Positions 48,717-62,070 of a stretch of DNA of 64,000 bases are shown piece after piece; the stretch's first letter is position 1, and each line of letters begins with the position of its first letter. The DNA comes from Perilla frutescens. Its lineage: Eukaryota > Streptophyta > Magnoliopsida > Lamiales > Lamiaceae. The notes below the pieces were generated by a model. It saw nothing but the letters and a program-made list of their open reading frames with translations, searched no databases and was not told the DNA's origin. A program made the translations under genes and the position numbers. The stretch spans positions 22,590,694-22,654,693 of the forward strand of contig BRKX01000014.1 in assembly GCA_026008535.1 (NCBI GenBank), given 5' to 3'.

Positions 48717-51417
48717 GGAGACTGTGATGACGGTGAAAGTGAAAAAGCAGCGAGAAAAAGAGCTCGAAAGTAAAGCGCTTTATCAAATTTGATCAAAATC
48801 CTTTGATCCTAACTAAAGATTTGGTAGATAACAATGAACAAGTAGAAAGTAGGTTGTATTTATTATAACTTTTACTGTCGATTGAATCAATTAAATTGGT
48901 TGGTTGATTGATTTGCCCCGCCTGCTCTCTCCTCTCTCTCTTATTCTTTCTTCTGTCTTCTCTCTCTCTAGATTCCCCAATTCTTAGATTTGGGGGAGAC
49001 AGTGTTTTGGGTGAAGCTTCTAGTAACTAGTAAAACCATAATATATCATGGGATTAATTAATATTTAAATAAATCACGAATTTTTATTTAATTTGAATTT
49101 CACCGTGAACTTTGAAACATTAATGTAATGATTCGAAATTTCAATTCATACCAAAATAGATACGCTCTAAATTTTCTAACTCGGGATTCAACACAAAATC
49201 ACTCTTTTTTCAGAAAGTGTAATTCTATTTGGTCATGGTCTGTCCTAATACATAAATAAAGTAAATTGTTAATATTTGGTAATTAATTAATTAAGACTTT
49301 AATTATTGATTAATAATCTCTCCGTTTATATATATTTATTATTTTTAAAGTTTTATTTTGTGTCAAAATATTTATTGCTTTATATATTCACATTCTCTCC
49401 CCAATTCTAACCCTATAAATATACGGAAAGATCAAATTTTGCCAAATTTTTAGGATAATAGAAGTGAATAGATTTTATGTAATATAAAAGGGAAGAGATG
49501 TTTTAGTCCAAAAAATTAATTGTTAATTATAGATTAAATAACACAACAGAACAAACATATAAGATAATTTTACACCATGAACTTGTTTGCTAGGTAGTGT
49601 AAAAGGTGATAGATACTTATACACTAATATTATATTTCCTTACAAAACCAAAGTCTATGATTATGCAAGGCCCAACATATGTTAACCACATCTATGAGTG
49701 GAGGTATGATATATAATATCATATATAATTATTAAAAATTTCATACTAAAATAATTTTACGAATATTGATTAAAATCTTATTATATAATATTTACACAAT
49801 ATATGGTAACTTATTAAATGATATTTTGGGAATTGAAATTTCACATAGAATTTTAATGCATTTAACCAAATAATATATTATTAATACATATATTTTAATA
49901 CACGAAAAACATAATATTGATATCTTATATAGTAGAAGACATTCCGATCAAACATGCCCAATCTTATATCATATTGTCTAGCAAACGAGCTCTTATAATA
50001 TTGTAGCCCATTTTAGAAGGAAGTTGACTAGTATTTTTTTTTAATATTCAAATCTATATAATATATAATAATGACTCAGCATCCAAAAATAGAAAAATAT
50101 AATATTTCGCCCTTTTGCACCTTCCAAAAAAGAAAAATAATATTTTATAAAAAAAATCAATTTTCTTCTTTGTAAATGATTAAATATTACTATGTTTCCA
50201 TAAATATAAAAATCTTATATGATGCAGATCTATAATATACATTGTGTTGCACTATTAATTATGGCATATATATATATGTATATATATATATATTATAATT
50301 AAATTAGTTTATAATTTACCTTAATTAGGTACACCTATTAATACTATAATATAATATATTGTATCTCAATCCAATATAACATACAAAATATAATTATTTA
50401 ATATGTTCATTTTCATATTAATTGCCCTAAAATGAGATATATCTACCAAGTCAAACAATATAATTTCCATAATTAAAGAAATAAAATATGTTTGACTATT
50501 TTAAAATTAAATTTATACTTTCTCTCAAAAAAAAAATTACACTAGGTGAAATTTTCAATTGAACGAATCTTACGAAGCCAAAAATTAGATTAATTATTAT
50601 TATATGTAGTGATAGTTACTAATTACAATTAGGTGTTTCTGTTACATGTTAATTTAATAAAAATATATTATTAATCCTTACCAAAAAAATTTGGTTGATA
50701 TTTATGATAATTGAAATATGCTCATTTTTAAATAAAAAAATATAAGTTTCCATAATCGTATAATATACGTTTATATATGTATAGATATGTGGCTAAAGAG
50801 TTGATGTATTTTATTGATTGAAATTGTATATATTGTACCTAATTAAAAGATTGATTTTTATGTAAAATTTTAATCTTTTATTAGATTGATTGATGACTGA
50901 TTATAAAAGATTATCTAGATTACAATCAAAATATAATTTTGTGACCCGTCGATTGACATTTTATAGCTTCGATTCAACATACCATTTGTGATAAGAATAA
51001 AAATAAAAAATAGATGACCTTTATATGGAGGTTGTTTCACTTCCTCTGTACATAGTCGTTTTTATAAATAATTTATGTATTTATCATCACTAATTATATT
51101 TTTTCTCTTTGCCACTTGCTTACAACATTTCCGTTTTTTGTTATGGTCAATGACATGAAACCCTTTCAACATTATATGACTTTGAGGCTTCATCTTTTAT
51201 GAGCGCATTTTTTCCTGATCGAGAGGTTAGACCAATTTATTTAAACTATGATATCCATTAAATTATTTACATCGAAGACTTCATATATACTATTTGTTAT
51301 TGTATTTGTTTTGTAAATTTTTTGCATTGTTTCATTATTTTAGTGGTATTTGGTTCATAAATTTATTTATTTAATTTTATTTTATGAGCAGGGGGATTGG
51401 ATATATACTACAATTTA
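48717..51417. other. MORC upstream region and AT-rich spacer
   Basis: A CT-rich tract (about 48920-48972) likely belongs to the MORC promoter or 5' leader. From 49000 to 51417 the DNA is AT-rich with a TA microsatellite at about 50262-50294. No gene is visible. Confidence 0.55.
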
Positions 51418-51422
51418 TGCTT

Positions 51423-52806
51423 TGGTGCGTCGTTTTTCACCAAAAATAAATGTCCCGACTTTCGTCGGTAAGCCCTTACTGCAGAGTACAGCGGTGAGCG
51501 AGATCATCACCCAAAGGACCGGCGAGAATTACTCTAAACTTCCAATCTGTAGGACCAAACTTTCAAGGGGGTTTTGTGATTTTAACTGAATAAACGAAAT
51601 TAATAAATAAATAAAAAGATGCACGATTTAACAAAATGAACGGATTTAAAATACGAGAAGAAATATTCCGGATTCCAATTAACTCCACCCTAGCTTACCT
51701 AAACTGATCCTCAATGCAAAGATTAATTCAATTAACACATACAAATCAGTTATAGCTACCGAAGACGCTTACTGACGCAACCTAATTCCTCCGTAGTTTC
51801 TCGATAATTAGGAAGACGCTTCACCAATTATTTCCCTAATCGAATGACAACCGTAAGAGACGCTCTATAGGTTTAATGAGCCGACAACCTTAAAGTCTAG
51901 AGGAACCTGATTCATAATTAACAGACTCTGACGCAGGACCATTAAATTAAGATTGTTATTCCTCCTGGTTCTGAAGAACCGTTTCGCCACTAATTAAACT
52001 TAAACCACAATTACGGATGGTCGGTTTAATTGACTACTAATTAATTCCGACTCACTAAATATTTGCAACTATCTAGCAATATCGGAACAATTAACGACTC
52101 GAAATACAAAGAATAACAAATGCATGCAAATTAATTGAATGATAAAAGCACAAATAGATCTCACAGTTTAGCTATGCCAGGGCTTCTTTAGTTGTCACCG
52201 AAATAAAAAGAACTTAGCTTGATTGCATAATCAAATTAAACCTCCAAAATATTGTCGAGCAGTACATGATGAATTCAGCGAAGAAGATGAAATAAAAGTT
52301 GCTGGAATATATCTCTCGGGTCTGCGTCGTGCGTGTATTTTGTTGTTGTCCTGAAAATAGGCTAAAAACCTAATATATATCTACTAACCATAAAAAGATA
52401 GAGTCCTACTAGGAAATAAAATCATAATCTAGATAAATATAGTAATTTCCATGCAAAAACTTCATTGAGGCAGTGGAAGAATGTATTTCCGCGTCCAAGT
52501 TGTGGCTTGGGCCGAGAATTATATTTTGCAAGCCCTAAACGCATGTAAAGGTCCAGGTTCCAGAAACTCGCTCCAGCTTTCCAACGGCAAGCCCTTACGG
52601 CCTGGTCTTGTCAGACTCAAATTTTGATCTTTTTTCACTCAGCTTCTTCTTGCACCAAAAACCTGTCATTTTCTCCAACTTTGTACTACATCCCTAAACA
52701 ACTCAACAAACACATCATTCTTCCAAAATACACAAGTATAGGGCAATTAATTAGGAGAAATGGCGCCAAAAGATAACAATAAAAGCAAGTAAAATACGTC
52801 CTATCA
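51423..52806 (-). repeat. 3' LTR of the second Athila element
   Basis: 1,384 bp, plus-strand ends TGGTGCGTCG and CGTCCTATCA. It carries motif copies at 51466-51481 and 52585-52600. Confidence 0.95.
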
Positions 52807-54640
52807 AATCCCCCCACACTTAAACCTTGCTTGTCCTCGAGCATATCTAAACAGAAAACAGACTCAAAAATAAAAACAGAAAACGACAAGTTAAGCATCG
52901 GCTGCTTTAACTGAAAATACTCAAAGTTGAGATTACAACGCAACCAACCACAATCCACTAAACCCTTTTCTTATTTCATGAAATAAACACATGTTTTTCA
53001 TTCAAGTCAAAAACGTGCAACTCAATCCTGCCTCACCAAGATTCGCTCAATTTCTCTCAAAAGAAGGTAAGGACAGATTTAAATTCACTCAAGTCGTGAT
53101 TTGATGCCTTCAAACATAGATTTGGCCATATGTCAAAACCACAACCAAGCAAGTAAGAACTATGCACAAATCAGAAGGTCTTTTCAATTGGTTTTAATGG
53201 GGCTAGGGTGCTTAGGTAGGATAATTTGGATAAGTGGCTTAAATAAGATGAAAACATGTAAGCATATCAGAACACATTAATCAAGTTTGGCTACAACTTC
53301 TCAAATATCCCACGAATTCTAAGTTAAGTGCTGGTCTTCAAAGCTATACAGAGCAACAAAATTTTAACTTCAATCGAGTACAACCGTATTTCCTCCACGT
53401 CCAGTATGGGCATACGGACCATTTTTTTTTATTTTTCTTTTTTTTCTCTTTTTTTTTCTGAAGCTTTGCTTCTTTCTGTTTTTTTTTTCTAGGAGTAGGA
53501 CAGGATTCTTTTCACAAGTTTTCTTCATTTTCCAGCACCAACTATTCTTTCAAGTAAATTTCGAACTCATCTCAACACAATCCAATATAACTCACATGCT
53601 TTCAAGGGACAAGAGCAGGCCAAAAAGGGCTAAAGCTTAATTATTTAGTGGCTATTAATCAAGAAAGAAAGGATTCAGGCACAAACGAGCTCATTAAGGG
53701 GTAGTGTCGGGTATGGATAATTTATTCACGTCAAAGCAATGGTTAATCCTACATGCCTTTATCATTTTCATGCAAAAGGAAACTCACAAGTAGTATGACC
53801 ATGGCAATAAGGTAAATCAGAAATTCAGCATTAAATCCGACACACTCATCAATAAAAACTGAGCTTCATACATAATGTTCATGCTCAATAGGCTCAAATT
53901 TCACGTTTATAAGCTTATCAAAAGTTAATCAAGTTGCACATTTCATCGTTCAAGAATACATACGAGCAATAGCAAAATTCAATCACAAGAGAATCAATCA
54001 AACAAACCAAGATAATCCATGCTATAACTCTTCCTCCTTGTATTGTTCAATCTCAAGCAGCCAATACTCAACAAAAACAAGTAAAACATAAAAGTTTTTT
54101 TTTCCGATTTAGAAAAGAACCAGACACAAAAACAACAACTTCCTCCCCCCCACACTTAGACAACACAGTGTCCTCACTGTGCAGGGAAGAGAGCCAACAA
54201 AACGGACACAACATGAATGAAAGAAAATAAAATCAAAGGGATAGAGAGGTCAAACGAGCAATCAAGGCGCGAAATGGTCAGTAGGGGCATACAGACGGCG
54301 CTCCATTGCAGTGGTCCAACTCGGTGTGTAGGGGTCAAACAACTCCATGAGCTTAGCAAGGGTAGGGGCAACACTAGAAGAGGTACCTGTACGAAAAACT
54401 GGACTAGAGTTTTTTTTTTTAATGAACCAGTAAGCAACTAACTGAAATAAGAAAAATGAAATAAATCAAGAAAAGCTCGGGTTGCCTCCCGAGAAGCGCC
54501 CTTATTTAACGTCTGAGGCCCGACGTGGGGAGACACGATCAAGAGACAATTTCAGGGGTAGCAGATCTATCCCTGTCGAAAGGAATCGTTTCCATCCCCG
54601 CACCGTTATGCTTCTTCACAAGCTCGACCAACCTTACTTC
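52807..54640 (-). other. 3' noncoding region of the second Athila element
   Basis: It begins after the LTR with a purine-rich tract (minus AAGTGTGGGGGGATT) and matches 9509-10076 of the first Athila. A phrase CCCCCCCACACTTAGACAAC at 54147-54166 repeats the polypurine-tract region, so this stretch appears duplicated. Around 54480-54510, GGTTGCCTCCCGAGAAGCGC is a sequence often seen downstream of such elements' coding regions. Motif copies lie at 53399-53420 and 54277-54299. Confidence 0.7.
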
Positions 54641-57280
54641 TTACCCTTTCAGCTCCAGCACTGGAGTCTTCACATGAGCTGGTAAAATCGGTTCTGAGTT
54701 GGTCGGTAAGGGCAAACGGCCTGTCAGCTTTCTAGTTGGAAACTCCTCGGCTGCGTACAACTGCTGGACTATCTCGCGGATTGCCCTTTCTTCCTCTGAA
54801 TCTGCAGTGGGGTTGGGCATTCCATTAAAGAGTACCTGCTCTAATTTGTCATCCCTGAAACGATGCTCAACAAAATCATCAATAATGGAATCAATAGTAT
54901 CAACCATAAAAAGAGCTTCAGGGTCCTCCACATGCTTCATAGCTTCAAATATATTAAATGTGACAACATCCCCATCAAATTTGAAACTTAGCATTCCCTT
55001 GTCTACATCAATCTTGGTTCGTGCAGTTTTCATGAACGGATGACCTGACAGAATTAATGATCTATGTGCAGACAATGCATCATCCATGTCAATGATGTAG
55101 AAATCAACAGGAAAAATCAACTCATTCACCTTAACTAAGACATCCTCTACTACACCTCTAGGGTATGCGTTGGACCTATCAGCTAATTGAATGATGACTC
55201 GAGTATCTTTCATAGGACCCAATTGTAATTTCTTGTAAATAGAGATGGGTATAACATTGATAGATGCACCTAAGTCTAGCATAACTTTTTCTACCTTTTT
55301 GCTCCCAATGATGCAAGGGATGGTAAACATACCTGGATCTCGGCATTTTTGAGGTAATTTCCGTTGAATAACGGCTGAAACAGTCTCACCCACCTTGATC
55401 TTTGCATCTTTCCCATATCTTATCTTCTTGGAGCATAGTTCTTTCAAGAACTTCACGTATCTCGGGACTTGCTTGATAGCATCAATCAATGGTAGATTGA
55501 TCTCGACTTTCTTGAAAAGCTCGAAGATCTCTTTCTCATCATCCTCTTTTTTGTGTCTTGCTAACCTGGAAGGAAAAGGAGCTGCATTAATAGGGTTAGA
55601 AATTTTAAGTGGACTTTGTACCTCAGTAGGGGCAAACGGGGCAGCAGATTGTTTGCCCTCTGCGCTTGGTCTGTCTTCAGCGTCTGCAGTTTGCCTACAC
55701 CGCGTGTTGTCTTTCTTCTTCTTTGTTTCAACCTCAACCAATTCTTTGCTGCTTTGAAGGGTCACAGCACTGACGTTCTCTCGTGGATTTTGCTCAGTTT
55801 GGGAAGATAGCTTCCCTTGATTCTCTTGCAATTTGTTCACTTGTGTGGCGAGCTGCGTGACCTGCATGCCCATACTGCCCAGGGCAGCTTGTGTCTCCTG
55901 CTGAAAGGCCTTTTGGCTCTGTGCTAGACTGCTCACTAGGCTTGTGCTTTGCTCGAGATTCTTCATGATCTCACTCATGCTGGGCGCAGGCTTGTCAGTA
56001 TGCCCATACGGACCGTCCTGCGGCTGCCTCTGAAGCAAAACTCCCGGCATCTTCTGATCTAGCTGCCTCCAGCTGGAATTAGGATGGTCCCTCCAGCCTG
56101 GGTTGTACGTATTTGAGTACGGGTCATAATTCCTCTATCTCATGGCATCTTGTTGCACATCACCGAACCCATAGCATGCTTGCTCGGTTAAAGAATGTTG
56201 CAAGGTAGGACAAGCATCAGTGAAATGGCCATTCTCCGAGCAGACTCCACATCGGATGTTTTGAGCTTGTGCCACAGCTAGACTTTGAACCAGAGAAGTC
56301 AGAGCATCGATCTTTGAATTGACACCGGATCTCTCAACTCGCTCAATCCCTCTCACAGTTCGATACCTATCGTCATTATCGTCTTCATACTATTGACCTC
56401 CAGAAACCATGTCAATAATCAATTGTTTGGCATCGGCCAGTGTCTTGTTGGTGAGAGATCCTCCACTAGCAGCATCAATGATCTTCCTGTCAAAAGTAGA
56501 CATGCCACGGTAAAAATAATTGGTTAGCAGTTGATAATCCGTGAACCCGTGGTCTGGGCACTTACGACAAAGCTGCTGGAATCGTTCCTAGTATTCGGCC
56601 AAGCTTTCATTTGGCTTTTGCTTGATGCTACTGATTACCATCCTTAGATTTGCAGCTCGAGTCTCAGGGAAGAATTTTCGTAGGAATTGTCCTTCTAATT
56701 CCGCCCATGTGGTGATGGACTCCGATGGAAAATCAAACAACCAATCTCTTGCCTTTCCCTGCAAAGTGTGAGAAAAAGTGAGTAACCTTAGGTTATTAGC
56801 AGTAAAACCTGTAAGTCTTAAAGTCGAGTACACGAGATCAAATTCAGACAAATGCTTGTGTGCACTCTCTCCTGGCAGATCACCAAACTTCGGTAACACT
56901 TGGATGAATACAGGTCGGATCTCTGCATTGTTGGCAATCGGGGGCAGCACGATGCAGATGGGTCTGTTGCTCCGAAGGCGGCCGAGTTCCCTAATGAGAG
57001 GCTCAGGTTCGGGCTCAGGATCAGCAACGTTGGCATTGATGAGAGCTCCACCTGCGACAAAGCCCTACTGGTTCGGTGGATTTTCATTATTGGCCATGTC
57101 GAAAAGTTGATCAATACCAAGAGTGCTTTGTTCAGATTCGAGAGCCTCCTTAGACTCCTTAGCAGCTCTCCTCAATTGGTGTAACGTTCTCTCTGGCTCC
57201 GGATCGAATACTAACTCTTCTTCTGCAGAGGAACGGTCATTCACCAGAAAAAAATCAAAATAAAGCAAATTAAATAACAA
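54641..57280 (-). pseudogene. Gag and protease of the second Athila element
   Basis: Gag starts near 57230, with stops at about 57065, 56588, 56390 and 56136. It holds RDWLFDFPSESITTW, the knuckle CGVCSENGHFTDAC, and a long open piece at 54641-56050. That piece has the protease MLDLGASINVIP and the following LADRSNAYPRGVVEDV. The frame ends with PVLELKG at a stop. Just beyond it, RLVELVKKHNGA corresponds to a position about 30 residues further on in the first Athila, so one deletion lies here. A second, larger one removes all of pol. It is otherwise colinear with 13616-16589. Confidence 0.88.
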
Positions 57281-57319
57281 ACTGAAAATTTCGAGTAATC
57301 ACTGCTTTTTAGAACCGAT

Positions 57320-57337
57320 CCCCGGCAACGGTGCCAA
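57320..57337 (-). other. Primer binding site of the second Athila element
   Basis: The minus strand reads TTGGCACCGTTGCCGGGG just inside the 5' LTR, one base different from the first Athila's TTGGCGCCGTTGCCGGGG. Confidence 0.8.
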
Positions 57338-57341
57338 AATT

Positions 57342-58728
57342 TGGTGCGTCATTTTTCACCAAAAATAAATGTCCCGACTTCCGTCGGTAAGCCCTTACTG
57401 CAGAGTACAGCGGTGAGCGAGATCATCTCCCAAAGGACCGGCGAGAATTACTCTAAACTTCCAATCTGTAGGACCAAACTTTCAAGGGGGTTTTGTGATT
57501 TTAACTGAATAAACGAAATTAATAAATAAATAAATAAAAAGATGCACAATTTAACAAAACGAACGGATTTAAAATACGAGAAGAAATATTCCGGATTCCA
57601 ATTAACTCCACCCTAGCTTACCTAAACTGATCCTCGACGCAAAGATTAATTCAATTAACACATACAAATCAGTTATAGCTACCGAAGACGCTTACTGACG
57701 CAACCTAATTCCTCCGTAGTTTCTCGATAATTAGGAAGACGCTTCACAATTATTTCCCTAATCGACTGACAACCGTAAGAGACGCTCTATAGGTTTAATG
57801 AGCCGACAACCTTAAAGTCTAGAGGAACCTGATTCATAATTAACAGACTCTGACGCAGGACCGTTAAATTAAGATTGTTATTCCCCCTGGTTCTGAAGAA
57901 CCGTTTCGCCACTAATTAAACTTAAACCACAATTACGGATGGCCAGTTTAATTGACTACTAATTAATTCCGACTCACTAAATATTTGCAACTATCTAGCA
58001 ATATCGGAACAATTAACGACTCGAAATACAAAGAATAACAAGTGCATGCAAATTAATTGAATGATAAAAGCACAAATAGATCTCACAGTTTAGCTATGTC
58101 AGGGCTTCGTTAGTTGTCATCGGAATAAAAAGAACTTAGCTTGATTGCATAATCAAATTAAACCTCCAAAATATTTTCGAGCAGTACATGATGAATTCAG
58201 CGAAGAAGATGAAATAAAAGTTGTTGGAATATGTCTCTCTGGTCTGCGTCGTGCGTGTATTCTGTTGTTGTCCTGAAAATAGGCTAAAAACCTAATATAT
58301 ATCTACTAACCATAAAAAGATAGAGTCCTACTAGGAAATAAGATCATAATCTAGATAAACATAGTAATTTCCATGCAAAAACTTCATTGAGGCGGTGGAA
58401 GAATGTATTTCCGCGTCCAAGTTGTGGCTTGGGCCGATAATCATATTTTGCAAGCCCTAAACGTGTGTAGAGGTCCAGGTTCCAGAAACTCGCTCCAGCT
58501 TTCCAGCGGCAAGCCCTTACGGCCTGGTCTTGTCAGACTCAAATTTTGATCTTTCTTCACTCAACTTCTTCTTGCACCAAAAACCTGCCATTTTCTCCAA
58601 CTTTGTACTACATCCCTACACAACTCAATAAACACATCATTCTTCCAAAATACACAAGTATAGGACAATTAATTAGGAGAAATGGCACCAAAAGATAACA
58701 ATAAAAGCAAGTAAAATACGTCCTATCA
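57342..58728 (-). repeat. 5' LTR of the second Athila element
   Basis: 1,387 bp, nearly identical to 51423-52806. It carries motif copies at 57385-57400 and about 58506-58522. Confidence 0.95.
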
Positions 58729-58733
58729 TGCTT

Positions 58734-61374
58734 GTGAGTTGTGACTACCGCCTTTTGTTATTTCTTAGTGTTATATAAGTTCTAGGAAATGAAATTGTAG
58801 CCGTTGTAGTTATTTTATATATTTAGTTTTTGTTGTTATTGTTCATGCAATTTAACATTTTTTGTCGTATTCCATTTTTATTTTATTTAAATATATTGAG
58901 AAATTTTAATATTTTAATTCAATATTATTGCATATAATAACTATAATAGCCTATTATAATTATTAGACTAAAATTGGTGCCTACATATATGTATTTATCG
59001 TATACTAATTTACAATATGATGCTATTTATTTCTGTAATTTTTAGAGGTTGCAAAGTCAACCCCGTGTAAATAGATGTTAAGCTTTTTTTTTTCTGTTGA
59101 ATAATTAATTTTTTATTGTTAATATAATTTATTACAACTATCTATCTATATATAGATTAGTAATTTGGGATTATAATTTCATTTTATCAATGGAAGATGA
59201 TCACTTGTTGTGTCCCTACCGCAGGTTGTGCAGTGTAATTTTTAAACTTTTTATGTTAGATGTTTTAATTTTGTATTTTTGGTTTGTAAATTTTGAATTA
59301 ATTTATTATTAAGGTTTTAGAATCATTTATTTGCTATTAATTTTGCTCTTAATTAAAACTCATTATTTCATAACTAGGATTATACATATTTTTTAATTAT
59401 TAATTAGTATTGATTGTTCATAAATATGGCCTATAATTTTCTTTTTATAGTTTAGTTGATAATTAAAAATTAAGTTTGATTATTCAAAATTAGTTGGTTT
59501 TGTTAAGTTATTAGTTTTTAGTTTATATTTATTAATTTGAGTTGATTAATTCTCAATTAGATTTAAAAAAATTATTTTTAGTTTTTAGCCAGGGTTGATT
59601 TTTTCATGATTAGGATTTAATATTATCAATAGTTTTTAGTTAAAATATTTTTATTTACGGTTGATTTTTTTTTGTGATTATGATATATAGTTACTTTTAA
59701 TTATTTTAGTTAACTATTTCAATCAGGATCATTTATAATTGAATTTGATATTTTTTTTAGGTTTAATGTTTCTATTAATAAAAAAAATGTTTCAAAGACG
59801 TCAAAACTAGATAGTTTTATTTTAAAAAATTGCACAACAAGTAGTGTTGTGCCGCTTGCACAGTAGAGGATCCAAGTTTCTTTATAAACACATCAAGAAG
59901 TGTCATAAAATTTCTTATAAGGATATTTTAAAAATAAACTAATTTGACCAATTATTTCAAATGTACCTATTGGTTATCACCAACAAATTAGAGAAAAAAA
60001 AAATCATAAATAAACATAAAAAAATTACTCTCTTAGTTGTGGGCTTTATTTAAAAAACATATGAATTCATATTTTTTTACTACGAATTAATTAAAATAAT
60101 TTAAAATTGATTGGTAAATACTATGGTCAAATCATCTGACAGTCTGACTGATGGGCCGCCCGGCCTGACCCGCTTCAAAAAATAAAAATAAAAAAAATCC
60201 CAAGAAAAAATATAAATTGTAAGTAACCCTAACGTATTACCCATAATCTCAAAGTATCATTCTTACTATTTTGCTTATATGCGTTTATTTCATCTTGATT
60301 AGAATTTATTAATCACAATTAAGATTTATTAACTCCAATTAGAGTTTATTACATCTCAATTAATTGTCGAGCGTAATGTACGGGCCCACACGTTGTTACG
60401 TTGTTCACTTTAATTTTAAGGTTCACTAATTTTATTTTAGGGTATATATTTATTTCGAAAAAAATAATCATGTACTTTAGTGTGGGTAATGGAATTTCTC
60501 AAGTAAACACTATAATATTATAATCTTAAAAATGTCATTTTTATGTATTGTAATGGGTGTTTTAAAAGGAACCTTACGAAAAGAGAGTCATCCGTCTTGA
60601 GTGAGTTGTAAATGACATGTCAGCTTCATCATAAGAGGAAGAAATTATAACTAATATTTTATGTTCAATGTATAATTAGGGTTAAATTAAACATACTCCT
60701 ACATATGTTTAACAATTTATATTTGTTATTCACACATACACGCATCTTTAATATGAATTTTTCTATTTATATACTATAAATTCTTAATTATATGTTATTC
60801 ATAATGTTCAAATATAATTAATTATTTATTTCTTATATTTTAAATTCAATTATTATACTATATGCATCATAATAGCAAATCAAGTAATTTATATCATGTG
60901 CATCGAACAGGTGAATTGCTAGTTTTATATATAAATCTCTACAAATATATTTAATTTATGAATTATGAAAAGATTATCCCTAATCAAAAATTAAAATTTA
61001 AAACAATTACACTAATATCTACCAAAAATAAACATGGATTTAGTTCGACCGTCATGTACTAATTCTTTTTTTGTCCTTAAACATGGTTGCATTGGTTTTC
61101 AACCAATTAAATTCAACAGTATATCTTATTAATAAATTTGATTATTACGTGTTAAAATTTTTAAAACAAAATAAAAGTATAAGAAAACAAAAATTAATTC
61201 AACAATATATTCATCAATAAATTTGATTATTTTATGATTCAAAATTTTAAATTGAAATAGAAGGGTCTCACTTGTGTGAGACCATCTAACGGGTCTTTTA
61301 CGTTAGACGGATCTCCACCCGACCCGGATCAAATTTAAATATAAAGTAATAAAGAAAAAAAAAGGTAAAAATAG
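58734..61374. other. AT-rich intergenic DNA without a gene
   Basis: About 2.6 kb of AT-rich sequence. Repeat-like sequence at 60360-60480 resembles, inverted, the repeats at 19890-20110. No open frame or RNA gene is convincing. Confidence 0.6.
61264..61283. repeat. Short perfect hairpin
   Basis: GGTCTCAC and GTGAGACC flank TTGT. It lies about 110 bases before the first complex I fragment copy. Confidence 0.8.
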
Positions 61375-61733
61375 AACTGCTTCTCTCTCTCTCTCTCCCT
61401 CATGTAGCGCCGCTTTTCTTCTCTTTCTCTGCCCCTCTGAGCAGCGTCGCTTCTCTTTCTCTCTCACTCTGTGCAGTCTTCTCGATCTCTCTACCTCATG
61501 CAATTTGGCATCCCTCACAACGCAAGTCTCCACCTTTGCCGATCAACTCGACAATAATTAGAAATTTGTTTCTCTTTTCAGATCTGGATGGGGGATCACG
61601 AGCAACAAGGGTTGATGTTACGATTTCTGGGTCGATTTCAGTGAATTTATGTCTCGCTACTGTGAGCCCAAGGACTGCGGACTCCTCCGAGAAGATTATT
61701 TTGAGTGTCTCCACCACTCTAAAGAGGTATGCA
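61375..61733 (+). repeat. Direct repeat, first copy
   Basis: A segment of about 355 bp, from a CT-rich leader to TATGCAC, is repeated at 63072-63423. It contains a 5' leader, intron end and exon of a complex I subunit gene. Confidence 0.9.
61582..61726 (+). pseudogene. Complex I 15-kDa subunit (NDUFS5-like) exon fragment, copy 1
   Basis: An exon after a TTTTCAG acceptor encodes SGWGITSNKG, then CYDFWVDFSEF and EPKDCGLLREDYFECLHHSKE, ending at a normal GTATGC donor. It matches the plant NADH dehydrogenase iron-sulfur protein 5, a small twin-CHCH subunit of mitochondrial complex I. A TGA stop at 61613-61615 replaces the Arg seen in copy 2. The first CHCH cysteine is Phe, and another has also been lost (SRYCEPK). 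No further exon follows; Gypsy debris begins about 60 bases on. It is nonfunctional. Confidence 0.85.
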
Positions 61734-61789
61734 CTCTTCCAGGTGAGTACAAGTGTTCTTCTACGTTTAATGTTGCTGATTTATCTCAT

Positions 61790-62070
61790 TTTTCTGTAGT
61801 GGAATTTGACCAAGAGGGGGCATCAAATTCGAGAACGAATTCTTTTCAGCAGGGGGGAATGATGAAGCCAAGACAAGCACTGAAGAATTAAACCCGGAGC
61901 TGCAATTAAGAGGACCAATCACACATTTAAGAGCTAAACAATTGCAAGGATATTTTCAAGCATTTGTACGCAAGAAGTTTGAAGATGGAGAAGGTGTCCA
62001 AGGCAGCCATGTTATTGTTACATTATTAAAAATTGAAGATAAAGATCAAGCTTGGAATAATAATGCATGA
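61790..62070 (+). mobile_element. 3' end of a Gypsy polyprotein
   Basis: Two frames, shifted at a G run near 61855, give SNSRTNSFQQGG and then GNDEAKTSTEELNPELQL with GPITHLRAKQLQGYFQ. This is the basic tail typical of some Gypsy polyproteins (GPMTRARAK type). It lies between the two complex I fragments. Confidence 0.6.

Larger units (their letters stand above)
51423..58728 (-). mobile_element. Athila-type element lacking pol
   Basis: LTRs at 51423-52806 and 57342-58728 are about 98% identical by eye. The target duplication TGCTT flanks them (51418-51422 and 58729-58733). The primer site at 57320-57337 and the polypurine tract after 52806 are in place. Only gag and protease remain. Reverse transcriptase, RNase H and integrase are absent. 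The short internal region (4.5 kb against 7.2 kb in the other Athila) and similar LTRs suggest a recent insertion of a deletion derivative that could only have moved with help from an autonomous relative. Confidence 0.95.
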
